Below are positions 25,849 to 33,235 of a stretch of 64,000 bases of DNA, in pieces; the first letter of the stretch is position 1, and the number at the start of each line of letters is the position of its first letter. The translations under genes were made by a program, and so were the position numbers. The DNA comes from an uncultured Macellibacteroides sp. (GTDB taxonomy: Bacteria; Bacteroidota; Bacteroidia; Bacteroidales; Tannerellaceae). The notes below the pieces were generated by a model. The model was given only the letters and a program-made list of their open reading frames with translations, was not told the DNA's origin and searched no databases. The DNA lies in NCBI RefSeq assembly GCF_963667135.1, contig NZ_OY762974.1, positions 1,054,001 to 1,118,000 of the forward strand. Direction: 5' to 3'.

Positions 25849-26802
25849 CTAACACCATAAAGTTTGTACTATTTCTAATTCGTCTTCATCAAAAAAATCA
25901 TTCCAATTATCAGTAATGGAAAAAAGATATTTTTCCAAACCGTACCAAATGATAAATATTTCAGGCTGAGTTAATAGTGGAATCTCTGCATAGCGCGAAC
26001 GGTTATCATTAAATATGTGCTGTATTTTAGTATCATTATTTATAATGAACAGTTCAATATTTTTGTTTATTTCGTTCTTTTCTTCTTGCGTGAAAAAACT
26101 CAACAATATTGTAAGGTTGTTAATTGATATTTCTCTATCGAAATCCGTTTCAGCATATTTGTATAATTTACCTTCTAATCGTCTTAGCAAATTATAAATC
26201 AAATCATCATTCCTGTCTTTTAAATAATCATTTACTTTTGTAAATTCTTCATCGGCAAGTTCATATAATGATAACAAGCGATAAATTCGATGCTTCATTT
26301 CATCTGGTAATTCTATCTCTTGTTTATAATATAGAATATGAGCAGAATTAGCCCAAGCATGTTGATTCATTGTTCTCACTTGAATCTCAAAAATGAAATC
26401 TTTGTCAAATGTAAGTATTTCCTCTTTTACAGAAACATCATAATGATTTGACTGATAATCTAATTTATTGAAGTCTATCTTTTCCTTTTTCTTTTCTTCT
26501 TTTCTGATAATGAAATTTTCTTTTAAAAAAGAATCTACTATATCTAGGTCAGAGATAAATGGACATATTATTCTGATACCTAATTTATCACTTAAGTCAT
26601 TATAACCATACTCCTTAGTTTTCTGTTTTTTTTGAATCTTTTTTATAAGACTTTGAATTTCCTTTGTTCTGTATGAAATTTCTGGGTGCAACTCTTTACT
26701 GTATAATCCTTTCCTTATAAGGAATGACACTTCCGCACCCAATTTATTTATCTTGGGTTCATCTTCATTCCATTGTTTTGATATTTGAGCAATATCAAAC
26801 AT
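25849..26802 (-). CDS. Stand-alone RelA/SpoT-type (p)ppGpp synthetase domain protein
   Basis: A 317-residue protein. The synthetase domain (about 15-165) shows the family motifs: a basic helix KEIQSLIKKIQKKQKTKEYG, then SDKLGIRIICPFISDLDIVD with the conserved metal-binding Asp region, DYQSNHYDV corresponding to the GYQSLH motif, and FEIQVRTMNQHAWANSAH with EIQ-R-W conserved. No HD hydrolase domain precedes it and no TGS/ACT domain follows. A helical C-terminal extension of about 150 residues is present. It is translated from a start that overlaps the first gene's stop by one nucleotide. It could make an alarmone or act as a toxic synthetase. Which product it makes cannot be read from sequence. 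Confidence 0.85.
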   Translation of the reverse strand: MFDIAQISKQWNEDEPKINKLGAEVSFLIRKGLYSKELHPEISYRTKEIQSLIKKIQKKQKTKEYGYNDLSDKLGIRIICPFISDLDIVDSFLKENFIIRKEEKKKEKIDFNKLDYQSNHYDVSVKEEILTFDKDFIFEIQVRTMNQHAWANSAHILYYKQEIELPDEMKHRIYRLLSLYELADEEFTKVNDYLKDRNDDLIYNLLRRLEGKLYKYAETDFDREISINNLTILLSFFTQEEKNEINKNIELFIINNDTKIQHIFNDNRSRYAEIPLLTQPEIFIIWYGLEKYLFSITDNWNDFFDEDELEIVQTLWC

Positions 26803-27839
26803 TATTTTACTTTTTTGATTTTAGATTTTATTTCAGCTTTGCACTCTCCTGTTTGTTCGTCCTTACTAAAAGATACCTTGTCACCAAAGCTACCATTAGC
26901 TCCTAAAATTGAGATTCCATTTTCAAATTCAATAATAATTTTATTTATATGTGAATCAATTAATGTATTATCTTTTGTGTAATTTGCGAATTCAAAATCT
27001 CGACTCAGCAAATATTCCCGATACAGATTTTTATATTGTGTGGACGTTATATAATCTTCTGCAAATTCTCTTGAGCTTATAGTTGCCTGATTCTTTCGCA
27101 GATATGAATTTAAGTCTTGAATGTATTGAGAACGTAATATTTCATCAGGAATTGTGTCTAAAAACATTCGAGTCAATTCGTAAAATCTTTTCGTTGATAT
27201 TTTAGGGTCAGAATAAGGAATACATCCCATGAAATCAAGGAAAAATGTATTTATTTCTTTTTTATTTCTAGGGTTTATTTGATAATCCATTAACCGACCA
27301 TCATAATCTGTTTCTGCCGATAAACGATTGATAAATAATGCAACTTTAAAGATCTTGGTTTTCTTTGTAAGCATTAAATCGTGAACTTCTTCGACATTAA
27401 AAGTCCTTGTTTCTTCATTTAATACAAGTTGAGCTCCATTATCTCTTTCCAATTTTAGAATAACACAAATAGGTAATTCTGAAATATGTCCTTTAACAAT
27501 TAATAGAATTCCAGCAGCATTGTTACCCTTTTGAAAATTGAAGAGGTTTGTGGCTATATCTTTTGATTGATCAACAAAACTAATTTCAGAATCAATTATA
27601 GAATTAACGCATATTGGAACAGAAGACGATGTTTCTTCTTTGAAACAAACATTGAAAGACTGATCACTATTTAAGGCTGTTTTAATCTTATCTTGAAAAA
27701 AAATACGCAATCCGTCAGTTATCGTACTTTTATTTTCACTATGATTTGGACCAAGACTGAGATCTCCCTTTTTATGTTTAGGAACATCGTGGATAATTAA
27801 GTTGTCTATTACAAGCAATGAATAATCTATTCTATACAT
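26802..27839 (-). CDS. Second NdpA-like protein, first gene of the alarmone operon
   Basis: A 345-residue protein. I read it as a divergent NdpA relative because of IATNLFNFQKGNNAAGILLI and ICVILKLERDNGAQLVLNEET, followed by VEEVHDLMLTKKTKIFKVALF and MDYQINP. This pattern matches the core of large nucleoid-associated homologues more than any other family I know. There is no signal peptide or membrane segment. It ends in a basic tail (KAEIKSKIKKVK). It is the promoter-proximal gene; its stop overlaps the synthetase start. The two NdpA-like proteins of this operon could form a heterodimer or a sensor-effector pair, which is inference. The family call is less sure than for the third gene. Confidence 0.6.
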   Translation of the reverse strand: MYRIDYSLLVIDNLIIHDVPKHKKGDLSLGPNHSENKSTITDGLRIFFQDKIKTALNSDQSFNVCFKEETSSSVPICVNSIIDSEISFVDQSKDIATNLFNFQKGNNAAGILLIVKGHISELPICVILKLERDNGAQLVLNEETRTFNVEEVHDLMLTKKTKIFKVALFINRLSAETDYDGRLMDYQINPRNKKEINTFFLDFMGCIPYSDPKISTKRFYELTRMFLDTIPDEILRSQYIQDLNSYLRKNQATISSREFAEDYITSTQYKNLYREYLLSRDFEFANYTKDNTLIDSHINKIIIEFENGISILGANGSFGDKVSFSKDEQTGECKAEIKSKIKKVK

Positions 27840-27859
27840 AGTATTTGAATTAAAGTTGA

Positions 27860-27910
27860 TTTTACTTGTTAAGTAAAAAGTTTTTCGGTATATACTTATA
27901 CCGAAACTTT
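27860..27910 (-). promoter_or_regulatory. Tandem inverted repeats in the leader of the alarmone operon
   Basis: Two adjacent inverted repeats lie 21-71 nt before the first start codon. The proximal one pairs TTTTACTT with AAGTAAAA (27860-27878). The distal one pairs CGGTATA with TATACCG, extended by AAAGTTT/AAACTTT (27877-27910). They share two bases, so the two hairpins cannot both be fully formed. On the transcribed minus strand the distal hairpin is followed by CTTTTT, as in an attenuator. A dimeric repressor could also bind here. The remaining gap to 28162 holds no gene. Confidence 0.6.
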
Positions 27911-28162
27911 AATACTTCTAAATCAATGATCTCTGCCTTGTAGTTTCCTGTAAAACACAGATTATTAATGCATTTTGCAAATATATTCTTTTGTATTCAA
28001 TTTGCTTGTAGAATTATCTCTTAATTGTAGAGAACTTGTGTGTTTTTCTAATCATGGGTAGATAAAAATAAATTAAAGTTGTATTAATTGCTTTAAACTG
28101 GAAATAGAACCTTATTTTGACTGGGACCTATACTGTCTGACTAGTTAAATAGATAAAGGTAT

Positions 28163-28293
28163 TATAGCCTACGTCCTTTCTTCTTTTTCTTTTTAGATTT
28201 AATTTTTTGTTCCTCAGAAACTCCTAAATTTGATAAATGGTCTATTTCTCTTGAAACAAAAAAGAGTCGAGAATAGAAAGGATGATTCCTTAT
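28163..28293 (-). other. Possible coding remnant with a Lys/Arg-rich C-terminus
   Basis: A minus-strand frame of about 43 codons without an initiator reads ...FYSRLFFVSREIDHLSNLG and ends in KSKKKKKKGRRL then stop. The composition looks like the tail of a nucleic-acid-binding protein cut off by decay. The family is unknown and the call is weak. Confidence 0.3.
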
Positions 28294-28514
28294 TTAATTA
28301 TTACAAGCTGTGGTTGGAAAGCAAGCCGTTCGAGTTCAGTATTAGTAAGTATATGGTTCAGAATACCCGTGCGTGCTGTACGACTATAACCCTTACAAGT
28401 GTTGCCATTCTGATGAGCTTTCCAGATGCACATACGCAGAAGAAAGGGTGTTCAATCATCCAGTCTTCGCAGGAAAGACTTGCACCCTTAAGTTATCAAC
28501 CATGCCGGGTGAAC

Positions 28515-28570
28515 ACAAGAAAAGCTTTCCGTTATGAAAGCCTTTTTATTGGTGATCTGCCTGGAATATG
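28515..28570 (+). repeat. Dispersed ~55-bp repeat, copy 2
   Basis: Partner of 22017-22070. Here the hairpin is near-perfect (aaaagctttc, gaaagcctttt) and is followed by a T-rich tail, so it can act as a terminator. The open frame across 28230-28772 is a shadow and is not supported. Between 28294 and 28514 I see no identifiable gene. Confidence 0.65.
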
Positions 28571-28613
28571 GTTGGCTATTTGGGTGATTTCCATCTTCAG
28601 ACAGTATTTAGTG

Positions 28614-28943
28614 TTACCTTTTGATGGACATTTTGCCTGCAAGTTTCATCTCGGCGGCAAACTCCGCTACTCCAACTGTTTTGATGCGGTCTATGCATTT
28701 GCTCCGTTCTGTACGTGTTACAAAGCCTATTACTTTCGCAAAGATGTTGTTGTATTTCTTACACTCCTTTAGTGGCATAAGTGTGCAATCGGCACAAGTG
28801 GCGTAACCGTGCTCCCGACAACACTTTCTGATTTCGCACCAGGCAGCTTTTTCGTTTCCGTAACATCCGGGGCATTTGCCCTTAAGCTGACTTTTACAGG
28901 CTCCGCAGTAGAGTCCGCAGTAGGCGACATTGTTATTTTCCAT
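28614..28943 (-). CDS. DUF3795 cysteine-rich protein
   Basis: A 109-residue protein with the DUF3795 pattern of paired cysteines: YCGLYCGACKSQLKGKCPGC, then WCEIRKCCREHGYATCADC. The spacing fits metal or zinc binding. The tail (EFAAEMKLAGKMSIKR) is basic. The family is widespread in Bacteroidales and Clostridia, and its function is unknown. The start is the only Met before the Cys motifs. The 314-bp gap that follows contains one likely promoter element. Confidence 0.85.
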   Translation of the reverse strand: MENNNVAYCGLYCGACKSQLKGKCPGCYGNEKAAWCEIRKCCREHGYATCADCTLMPLKECKKYNNIFAKVIGFVTRTERSKCIDRIKTVGVAEFAAEMKLAGKMSIKR

Positions 28944-29166
28944 TTTCTTATTCCTTATTTATTGATATGTTTTCTAACTATCATTTTTATTATCTCCGAC
29001 ATGATTGCTAATGGGAAATAGGTTGCTGTAAAAAACAATTTGGACGTATCAATGGCTTAGAAATCATTGATAGTACAAAGGAAATAAAAAAAGAAAAGGG
29101 ATGTACTTCAGAATGGGTATTAATTAAAGAAGTAATAAACAATAGTGTAAATGTCAATATAATCAG

Positions 29167-29174
29167 TAGATTTG
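29167..29174 (+). promoter_or_regulatory. Putative -7 element of the GNAT/DUF5131 operon
   Basis: TAGATTTG matches TAnnTTTG, 83 bp before the GNAT start. No clear -33 element. Confidence 0.45.
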
Positions 29175-29257
29175 CACGTTATCAATACGGTATGGTAAAG
29201 TGCTTGGTTTATCTGCTGTAGGGAGAAACAACTAACAAACTACCAACGCAATGTAAA

Positions 29258-30121
29258 ATGCAGAGCAAAATGGAAATAAAATCGCTGCGCCATACCGGTT
29301 TCGGTACAATCTATAGGGCTTTCGGCAGGGCATTTGCCGATTACGAAATTCAATTGAACGAACTTCAGTTACAGGCGATACTCATCAGGCGCGGTTATCT
29401 TCCGGAGCTCTCTTTTGGTGCGTTCGATGGTGACGAGCTGGTTGCTTTTACCCTGAACGGGATTGGTACATTCGGCGGCATACCAACGGCTTATGATACG
29501 GGGACAGGGACGCTGTCCGATTACCGCGGACAGGGGTTGGCCACGAAGATATTTGAGTATTCCATTCCCTTCTTGCGCGAGGCAGGCATCCGGAACTATT
29601 TGCTGGAGGTGTTGCAGCATAACACGAAGGCGGTGTCTGTATACCGCAACCTGGGGTTTGAGGTGAGCCGGGAGTTTAATTATTTCGGACAGACCAACGA
29701 ACTGGTTCGAATTGGGATAGATAGACCGGATAGGGCTTGTTTGATAAATGAGGTGGATGTTGCGGCGTGCCAATCGGTTTCCGGGTTTGCCGACTTCCAT
29801 CCTTCCTGGCAGAACAGCTTTGAGTCTGTAGCAAGGGCTAGGGATAGTTTCATCTGCTTGGGGGCATCTGTGGAGAACAGGCTTGTGGGTTATTGTATTT
29901 TCGATCCGGTATCTGGTGATATAACGCAGTTGGCCGTTGAGCCGCAGCATAGGCGGAAGGGTATTGCAACCGCTCTATTGGGTGAGGCTTTGAGCCGGAA
30001 CAGGCATACCGCCGTGAAGGTGATTAATACGGATACATCCTGTACTGATATTACCGATTTCCTGAATGCCCGGAATATCGAACTGAAAGGGAAGCAGTTT
30101 GAAATGGTAATGGTTTTATAA
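29258..30121 (+). CDS. GNAT acetyltransferase, two tandem domains
   Basis: A 287-residue acetyltransferase. The first GNAT domain (about 40-155) carries the acetyl-CoA loop as GTGTLSDYRGQGLATKIFEY (about 87-106). The second (about 170-285) carries ITQLAVEPQHRRKGIATALL (about 225-245), with the canonical R/Q-x-x-G-x-G/A form. Duplicated GNAT proteins often use one domain for catalysis and one for structure. The substrate is unknown. An internal Met at residue 5 is an alternative start. It lies 9 nt upstream of the DUF5131 gene, so the two are probably co-transcribed. Confidence 0.88.
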   Translation: MQSKMEIKSLRHTGFGTIYRAFGRAFADYEIQLNELQLQAILIRRGYLPELSFGAFDGDELVAFTLNGIGTFGGIPTAYDTGTGTLSDYRGQGLATKIFEYSIPFLREAGIRNYLLEVLQHNTKAVSVYRNLGFEVSREFNYFGQTNELVRIGIDRPDRACLINEVDVAACQSVSGFADFHPSWQNSFESVARARDSFICLGASVENRLVGYCIFDPVSGDITQLAVEPQHRRKGIATALLGEALSRNRHTAVKVINTDTSCTDITDFLNARNIELKGKQFEMVMVL

Positions 30122-30130
30122 ATAAGTTCT

Positions 30131-30871
30131 ATGCAGGTAAATGCCGTCGACAAGAAATCGGCCCTTTGGAATCCGTGGCATGGTTGCCACAAGCTGAGTG
30201 AGGGTTGTCGCCATTGCTACGTATACCGTGGGGATGCCCGGCGAGATATAGACAGCTCGGTGGTTACGCAAACGAAAAGTTTCGATGCGCCGGTCCGCCG
30301 GAAACGCAACGGAGAGTACAAAATTCCCTCGGGCACGTTGGTCTACACCTGCTTTACTTCCGATTTCTTTGTGGAGGATGCCGATCCATGGCGCCCCGAT
30401 GCCTGGGAGATGATCCGCCAACGGAGCGACCTTCAGTTCCTGATGATTACGAAGCGGATAGACCGTCTGGCTCAATGCCTGCCGGCCGACTGGGGTGAGG
30501 GCTACGAGCATGTTACCATCTGTTGCACGGTAGAGAACCAGTCTCGTGCCGACTATCGGTTGCCTATTTACCGCTCCGCTCCAGTCAGGCACAAAATTAT
30601 TATTTGCGAACCGTTGCTGGAGCGAATCGATCTTGCTCCGTACAACATTGGCGAATGGGTGGAACAGGTTGTAGCCGGCGGAGAATCCGGTAACGAGGCC
30701 CGTCCCTGCGACTTCGACTGGGTGATGGGCCTTCGCGGGGTTTGTGAAAAGGAAAAGGTATCTTTCTGGTTCAAGCAGACCGGAGCGAAGTTCGTAAAGG
30801 ACGGCAAACTTTACCTCATCAAACGCCCCCTTCAGCATTCCCAAGCAAGAAAGGCCGGGATCAATCTGTAA
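30131..30871 (+). CDS. DUF5131 (phage Gp37/Gp68-like) protein, intact copy
   Basis: A 246-residue protein with an N-terminal Cys cluster, NPWHGCHKLSEGCRHCYVYR, of the phage Gp37/Gp68-related (DUF5131) type. Cys-x7-Cys-x2-Cys resembles radical-SAM-like or metal-binding clusters. Further conserved blocks are YTCFTSDFFVEDADPWRPDAW, FLMITKRIDRL, VTICCTVENQSRADYRL, and AGGESGNEARPCDFDWV. The reaction is unknown. It follows the GNAT gene by 9 nt. A second, broken copy lies 8.9 kb upstream in the same orientation. Confidence 0.88.
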   Translation: MQVNAVDKKSALWNPWHGCHKLSEGCRHCYVYRGDARRDIDSSVVTQTKSFDAPVRRKRNGEYKIPSGTLVYTCFTSDFFVEDADPWRPDAWEMIRQRSDLQFLMITKRIDRLAQCLPADWGEGYEHVTICCTVENQSRADYRLPIYRSAPVRHKIIICEPLLERIDLAPYNIGEWVEQVVAGGESGNEARPCDFDWVMGLRGVCEKEKVSFWFKQTGAKFVKDGKLYLIKRPLQHSQARKAGINL

Positions 30872-30934
30872 TGAAATTACATGCTTGGTTTTGAGATACA
30901 TAAGAGGCATTGAAATCTATTAAAACGAGATAAT

Positions 30935-31552
30935 ATGGGGTATAAACATTTGATTTTTGATATTGACGGGACTTTGGTCGACAATGAAAAAGTGGTTATT
31001 GCTACTTGGCAGGAAACTATACTGCAGTTATTTGGCAAGCGCTATGAGACTTCGGACCTTAATTTTGTGTTGGGTATTCCGGGGGTGACTACCATGGAGC
31101 GTCTTGGTGCTGAAAATCCGGAAGAAGCGTTTGTTGTGTGGGGACAGAACTTTATCAAGCACAAGGCTGAGATAGAGCTTTTTCCTCATATCGAGCATAC
31201 AATCGCGGCTCTAAAGAGTAAGGGGTTGGATTTAGGGTTGGTCACTTCGCGTACGCACGACGAACTGAACAACGATTTTGCCTTAGGTGAGATTATCGGC
31301 AATTTTGATACGATTATATGTGTGACGGATGCACCCCGTCCGAAACCGAATCCGGATCCGCTGCTTGTTTATATGGAAAGGTGTGGTTTATCTCCGGATG
31401 AAGTGCTCTATATAGGTGATAGTGATTACGATTATCATTGTGCCAAAAATGCAAAGGTTGACTTTGGGGTGGCCTCGTGGGGTGATAACAGGATAAGGCA
31501 TACAGATGCCAGGTTTAGCTTTAATAGCCCCATGGATATTTTAAACATCTAA
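30935..31552 (+). CDS. HAD-superfamily hydrolase (phosphoglycolate phosphatase-like)
   Basis: A 205-residue HAD hydrolase. Motif I is LIFDIDGTLVDNE with nucleophile and acid Asp; motif II is LGLVTSRTHDEL with Thr/Ser; motif III Lys lies in DAPRPKPNPDPLL; motif IV is LYIGDSDYDYHCAKNA. The alpha-helical cap sits between I and II (about 20-85), as in type C1 phosphatases. It should remove phosphate from a small molecule. It is 63 nt after the DUF5131 gene and has no partner that shows its substrate. Confidence 0.9.
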   Translation: MGYKHLIFDIDGTLVDNEKVVIATWQETILQLFGKRYETSDLNFVLGIPGVTTMERLGAENPEEAFVVWGQNFIKHKAEIELFPHIEHTIAALKSKGLDLGLVTSRTHDELNNDFALGEIIGNFDTIICVTDAPRPKPNPDPLLVYMERCGLSPDEVLYIGDSDYDYHCAKNAKVDFGVASWGDNRIRHTDARFSFNSPMDILNI

Positions 31553-31616
31553 ATCCAACCTTTGCCTCAGCATACAGAATATAAGTTATAGAGAACATAA
31601 GTTGAGAAATTTTGAT

Positions 31617-31624
31617 TAACTTTG
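31617..31624 (+). promoter_or_regulatory. Putative -7 element of hipBA
   Basis: TAACTTTG matches TAnnTTTG, 28 bp before the antitoxin start. An upstream GTTG at 31601 is too close for the usual spacing. Confidence 0.5.
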
Positions 31625-31652
31625 TAAGTGCTCATATAATAGCATTAGATAG

Positions 31653-31988
31653 ATGAAATCAAGCATAAATGACAATATATTGTCACTTATAGATAAAACT
31701 CCCGACTTGTTAATGTCGGGTATTGCCCAGCGTGTTAAACAGAGGCGATTGGAAAAAGGATGGACACAAAAGATGCTTGCTGCAAAAGCAGGGCTTTCGT
31801 TGCCTTCCTACAGGCGTTTTGAATCATCGGGAGAGATATCTGTGCGTTCGTTGGTGATGCTTGCTTTTGCATTGGATATGACAGATGAGTTCGAAACTCT
31901 TTTCAGTAGCAAGTCCTATCAGAGTATTGACGATATATTAAAAGCGGAGCAAACGAAACAAAGAAAGAGAGGGCTTAAAAGTGAATAG
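31653..31988 (+). CDS. hipB: HipB-type antitoxin, XRE-family helix-turn-helix
   Basis: A 111-residue Cro/C1-type DNA-binding protein. The helix-turn-helix (about 23-80) reads AQRVKQRRLEKGWTQKMLAA, then GLSLPSYRRFESSGEISVRS. It should repress its own operon and neutralise the HipA kinase. It overlaps hipA by 8 nt. It is longer than the E. coli homologue (88 residues), with a basic tail. Confidence 0.9.
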   Translation: MKSSINDNILSLIDKTPDLLMSGIAQRVKQRRLEKGWTQKMLAAKAGLSLPSYRRFESSGEISVRSLVMLAFALDMTDEFETLFSSKSYQSIDDILKAEQTKQRKRGLKSE

Positions 31989-33087
31989 TGTCTCGGTGAT
32001 AGAGATTTTTATATATGATAGACGTGTAGGGCGAATGGCTCTTACGCCCGATGGATTGTGTGGTTTTGAATACGATGCTGATTGGATACAGAGCGGATTT
32101 TCAATATCTCCATTCTATCTGCCGTTGAAGCCAGGTCTGTTAATGGCCAAGCGAGATCCGTTCGGAGGAAACTTTGGGGTGTTCGATGATAGTTTGCCGG
32201 ATGGTTGGGGCAATCTATTACTTGATCGCTATTGTCAAGAGAAAGGAGTCGATCCATATAAATTGAATATTTTAGAACGATTGTCGCTGATCGGTTCTAT
32301 CGGACGTGGCGCATTGGAGTATCGACCAGACAAAAGCATTGCCACAGATGATGAGTTTCTAAATTTTGATCGTTTAGCAAAAGAGGCCGAAAAAATACTC
32401 GAAAGCAAAGAAAGTACGGGTTCTGTCGATTTGCTCTATAAATATGGCGGTTCGTCCGGTGGAGCACGTCCGAAAGTATTTGCGAAAATAGATGGTTGTG
32501 AGTGGCTTGTGAAGTTTAAAGCAACCAGCGATCCAGTTAATGTTGGAGAAATAGAGTACAACTACTCGCTGCTTGCCAAAGAGTGCGGAATACGAATGGC
32601 GGAAACCCGCTTGTTTGATGATCGCTATTTCGGAGTTGAACGATTCGACAGAACTCCTCAAGGTAAAATACATACCGTAAGTGCAGCTGGACTGCTCAAT
32701 GCCAATTATCGGATTCCTGGTCTTGACTACTCTTTGCTGTTGAAACTGACGCTGAATCTCACCAAGGATATGGAACAGGTGGCTCAAATGTTCCGGCTAA
32801 TGGTGTTTAATATCATGATTTCAAATCGAGACGATCATGCTAAGAACTTTTCGTTCCAATGGATTGATGGAGCGTGGAAACTTTCGCCGGCTTATGATCT
32901 ACTGCCTTGCAGTGGATTTAACGGCTACCACACTACGACCATAAATGGTAAAGGAGAGCCTACTCTTGCCGATACGATTGCGGTGGCAACTGAAATAGGT
33001 CTGTCAAAACAGTCAGCAACTCAGATAATCCAAGAGTTGACGGAGAAATGTGTTGCAAAAAAGAAGGCGAGGTTCAGATTAAAATAG
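31981..33087 (+). CDS. hipA: HipA-type serine/threonine kinase toxin
   Basis: A 368-residue HipA kinase, initiated at GTG within the antitoxin's end. The N-terminal HipA_N region (about 10-105) has FSISPFYLPLKPGLLMAKRD and GVFDDSLPDGWGNLLLDR. The catalytic core has the P-loop YKYGGSSGGARPKVF, catalytic NRDDHAKNFSF (about 280) and the metal-binding LSPAYDLLP. In E. coli HipA phosphorylates glutamyl-tRNA synthetase and causes persistence; the target here is unknown. The protein is shorter than E. coli HipA (440 residues). All catalytic residues are present, so it is probably active. Confidence 0.92.
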   Translation: MNSVSVIEIFIYDRRVGRMALTPDGLCGFEYDADWIQSGFSISPFYLPLKPGLLMAKRDPFGGNFGVFDDSLPDGWGNLLLDRYCQEKGVDPYKLNILERLSLIGSIGRGALEYRPDKSIATDDEFLNFDRLAKEAEKILESKESTGSVDLLYKYGGSSGGARPKVFAKIDGCEWLVKFKATSDPVNVGEIEYNYSLLAKECGIRMAETRLFDDRYFGVERFDRTPQGKIHTVSAAGLLNANYRIPGLDYSLLLKLTLNLTKDMEQVAQMFRLMVFNIMISNRDDHAKNFSFQWIDGAWKLSPAYDLLPCSGFNGYHTTTINGKGEPTLADTIAVATEIGLSKQSATQIIQELTEKCVAKKKARFRLK

Positions 33088-33187
33088 GTTATTATGGGAT
33101 CAATCTGTGACGCACTTCACGATGTGCATTAATTACTTATCTCTCGTTTTTTTGCTTTAAAGCAATTCCTGTTTAATTGGCAATCCG

Positions 33188-33195
33188 TACTTTTG
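33188..33195 (+). promoter_or_regulatory. Putative -7 element of the acyltransferase gene
   Basis: TACTTTTG matches TAnnTTTG, 40 bp before the ATG. Confidence 0.5.
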
Positions 33196-33235
33196 CCTGC
33201 TGATTGAAGAACGAACCAACTAAACTGATCTAACA

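Noticed and set aside
28230-28772. A 180-codon open frame on the plus strand
   Set aside because: It overlaps the well-supported DUF3795 gene on the other strand, has no recognisable domain, and crosses a hairpin repeat; the frame is probably accidental.
29369-29950. A 193-codon frame opposite the GNAT gene
   Set aside because: It is the complementary shadow of a gene with clear acetyltransferase motifs.
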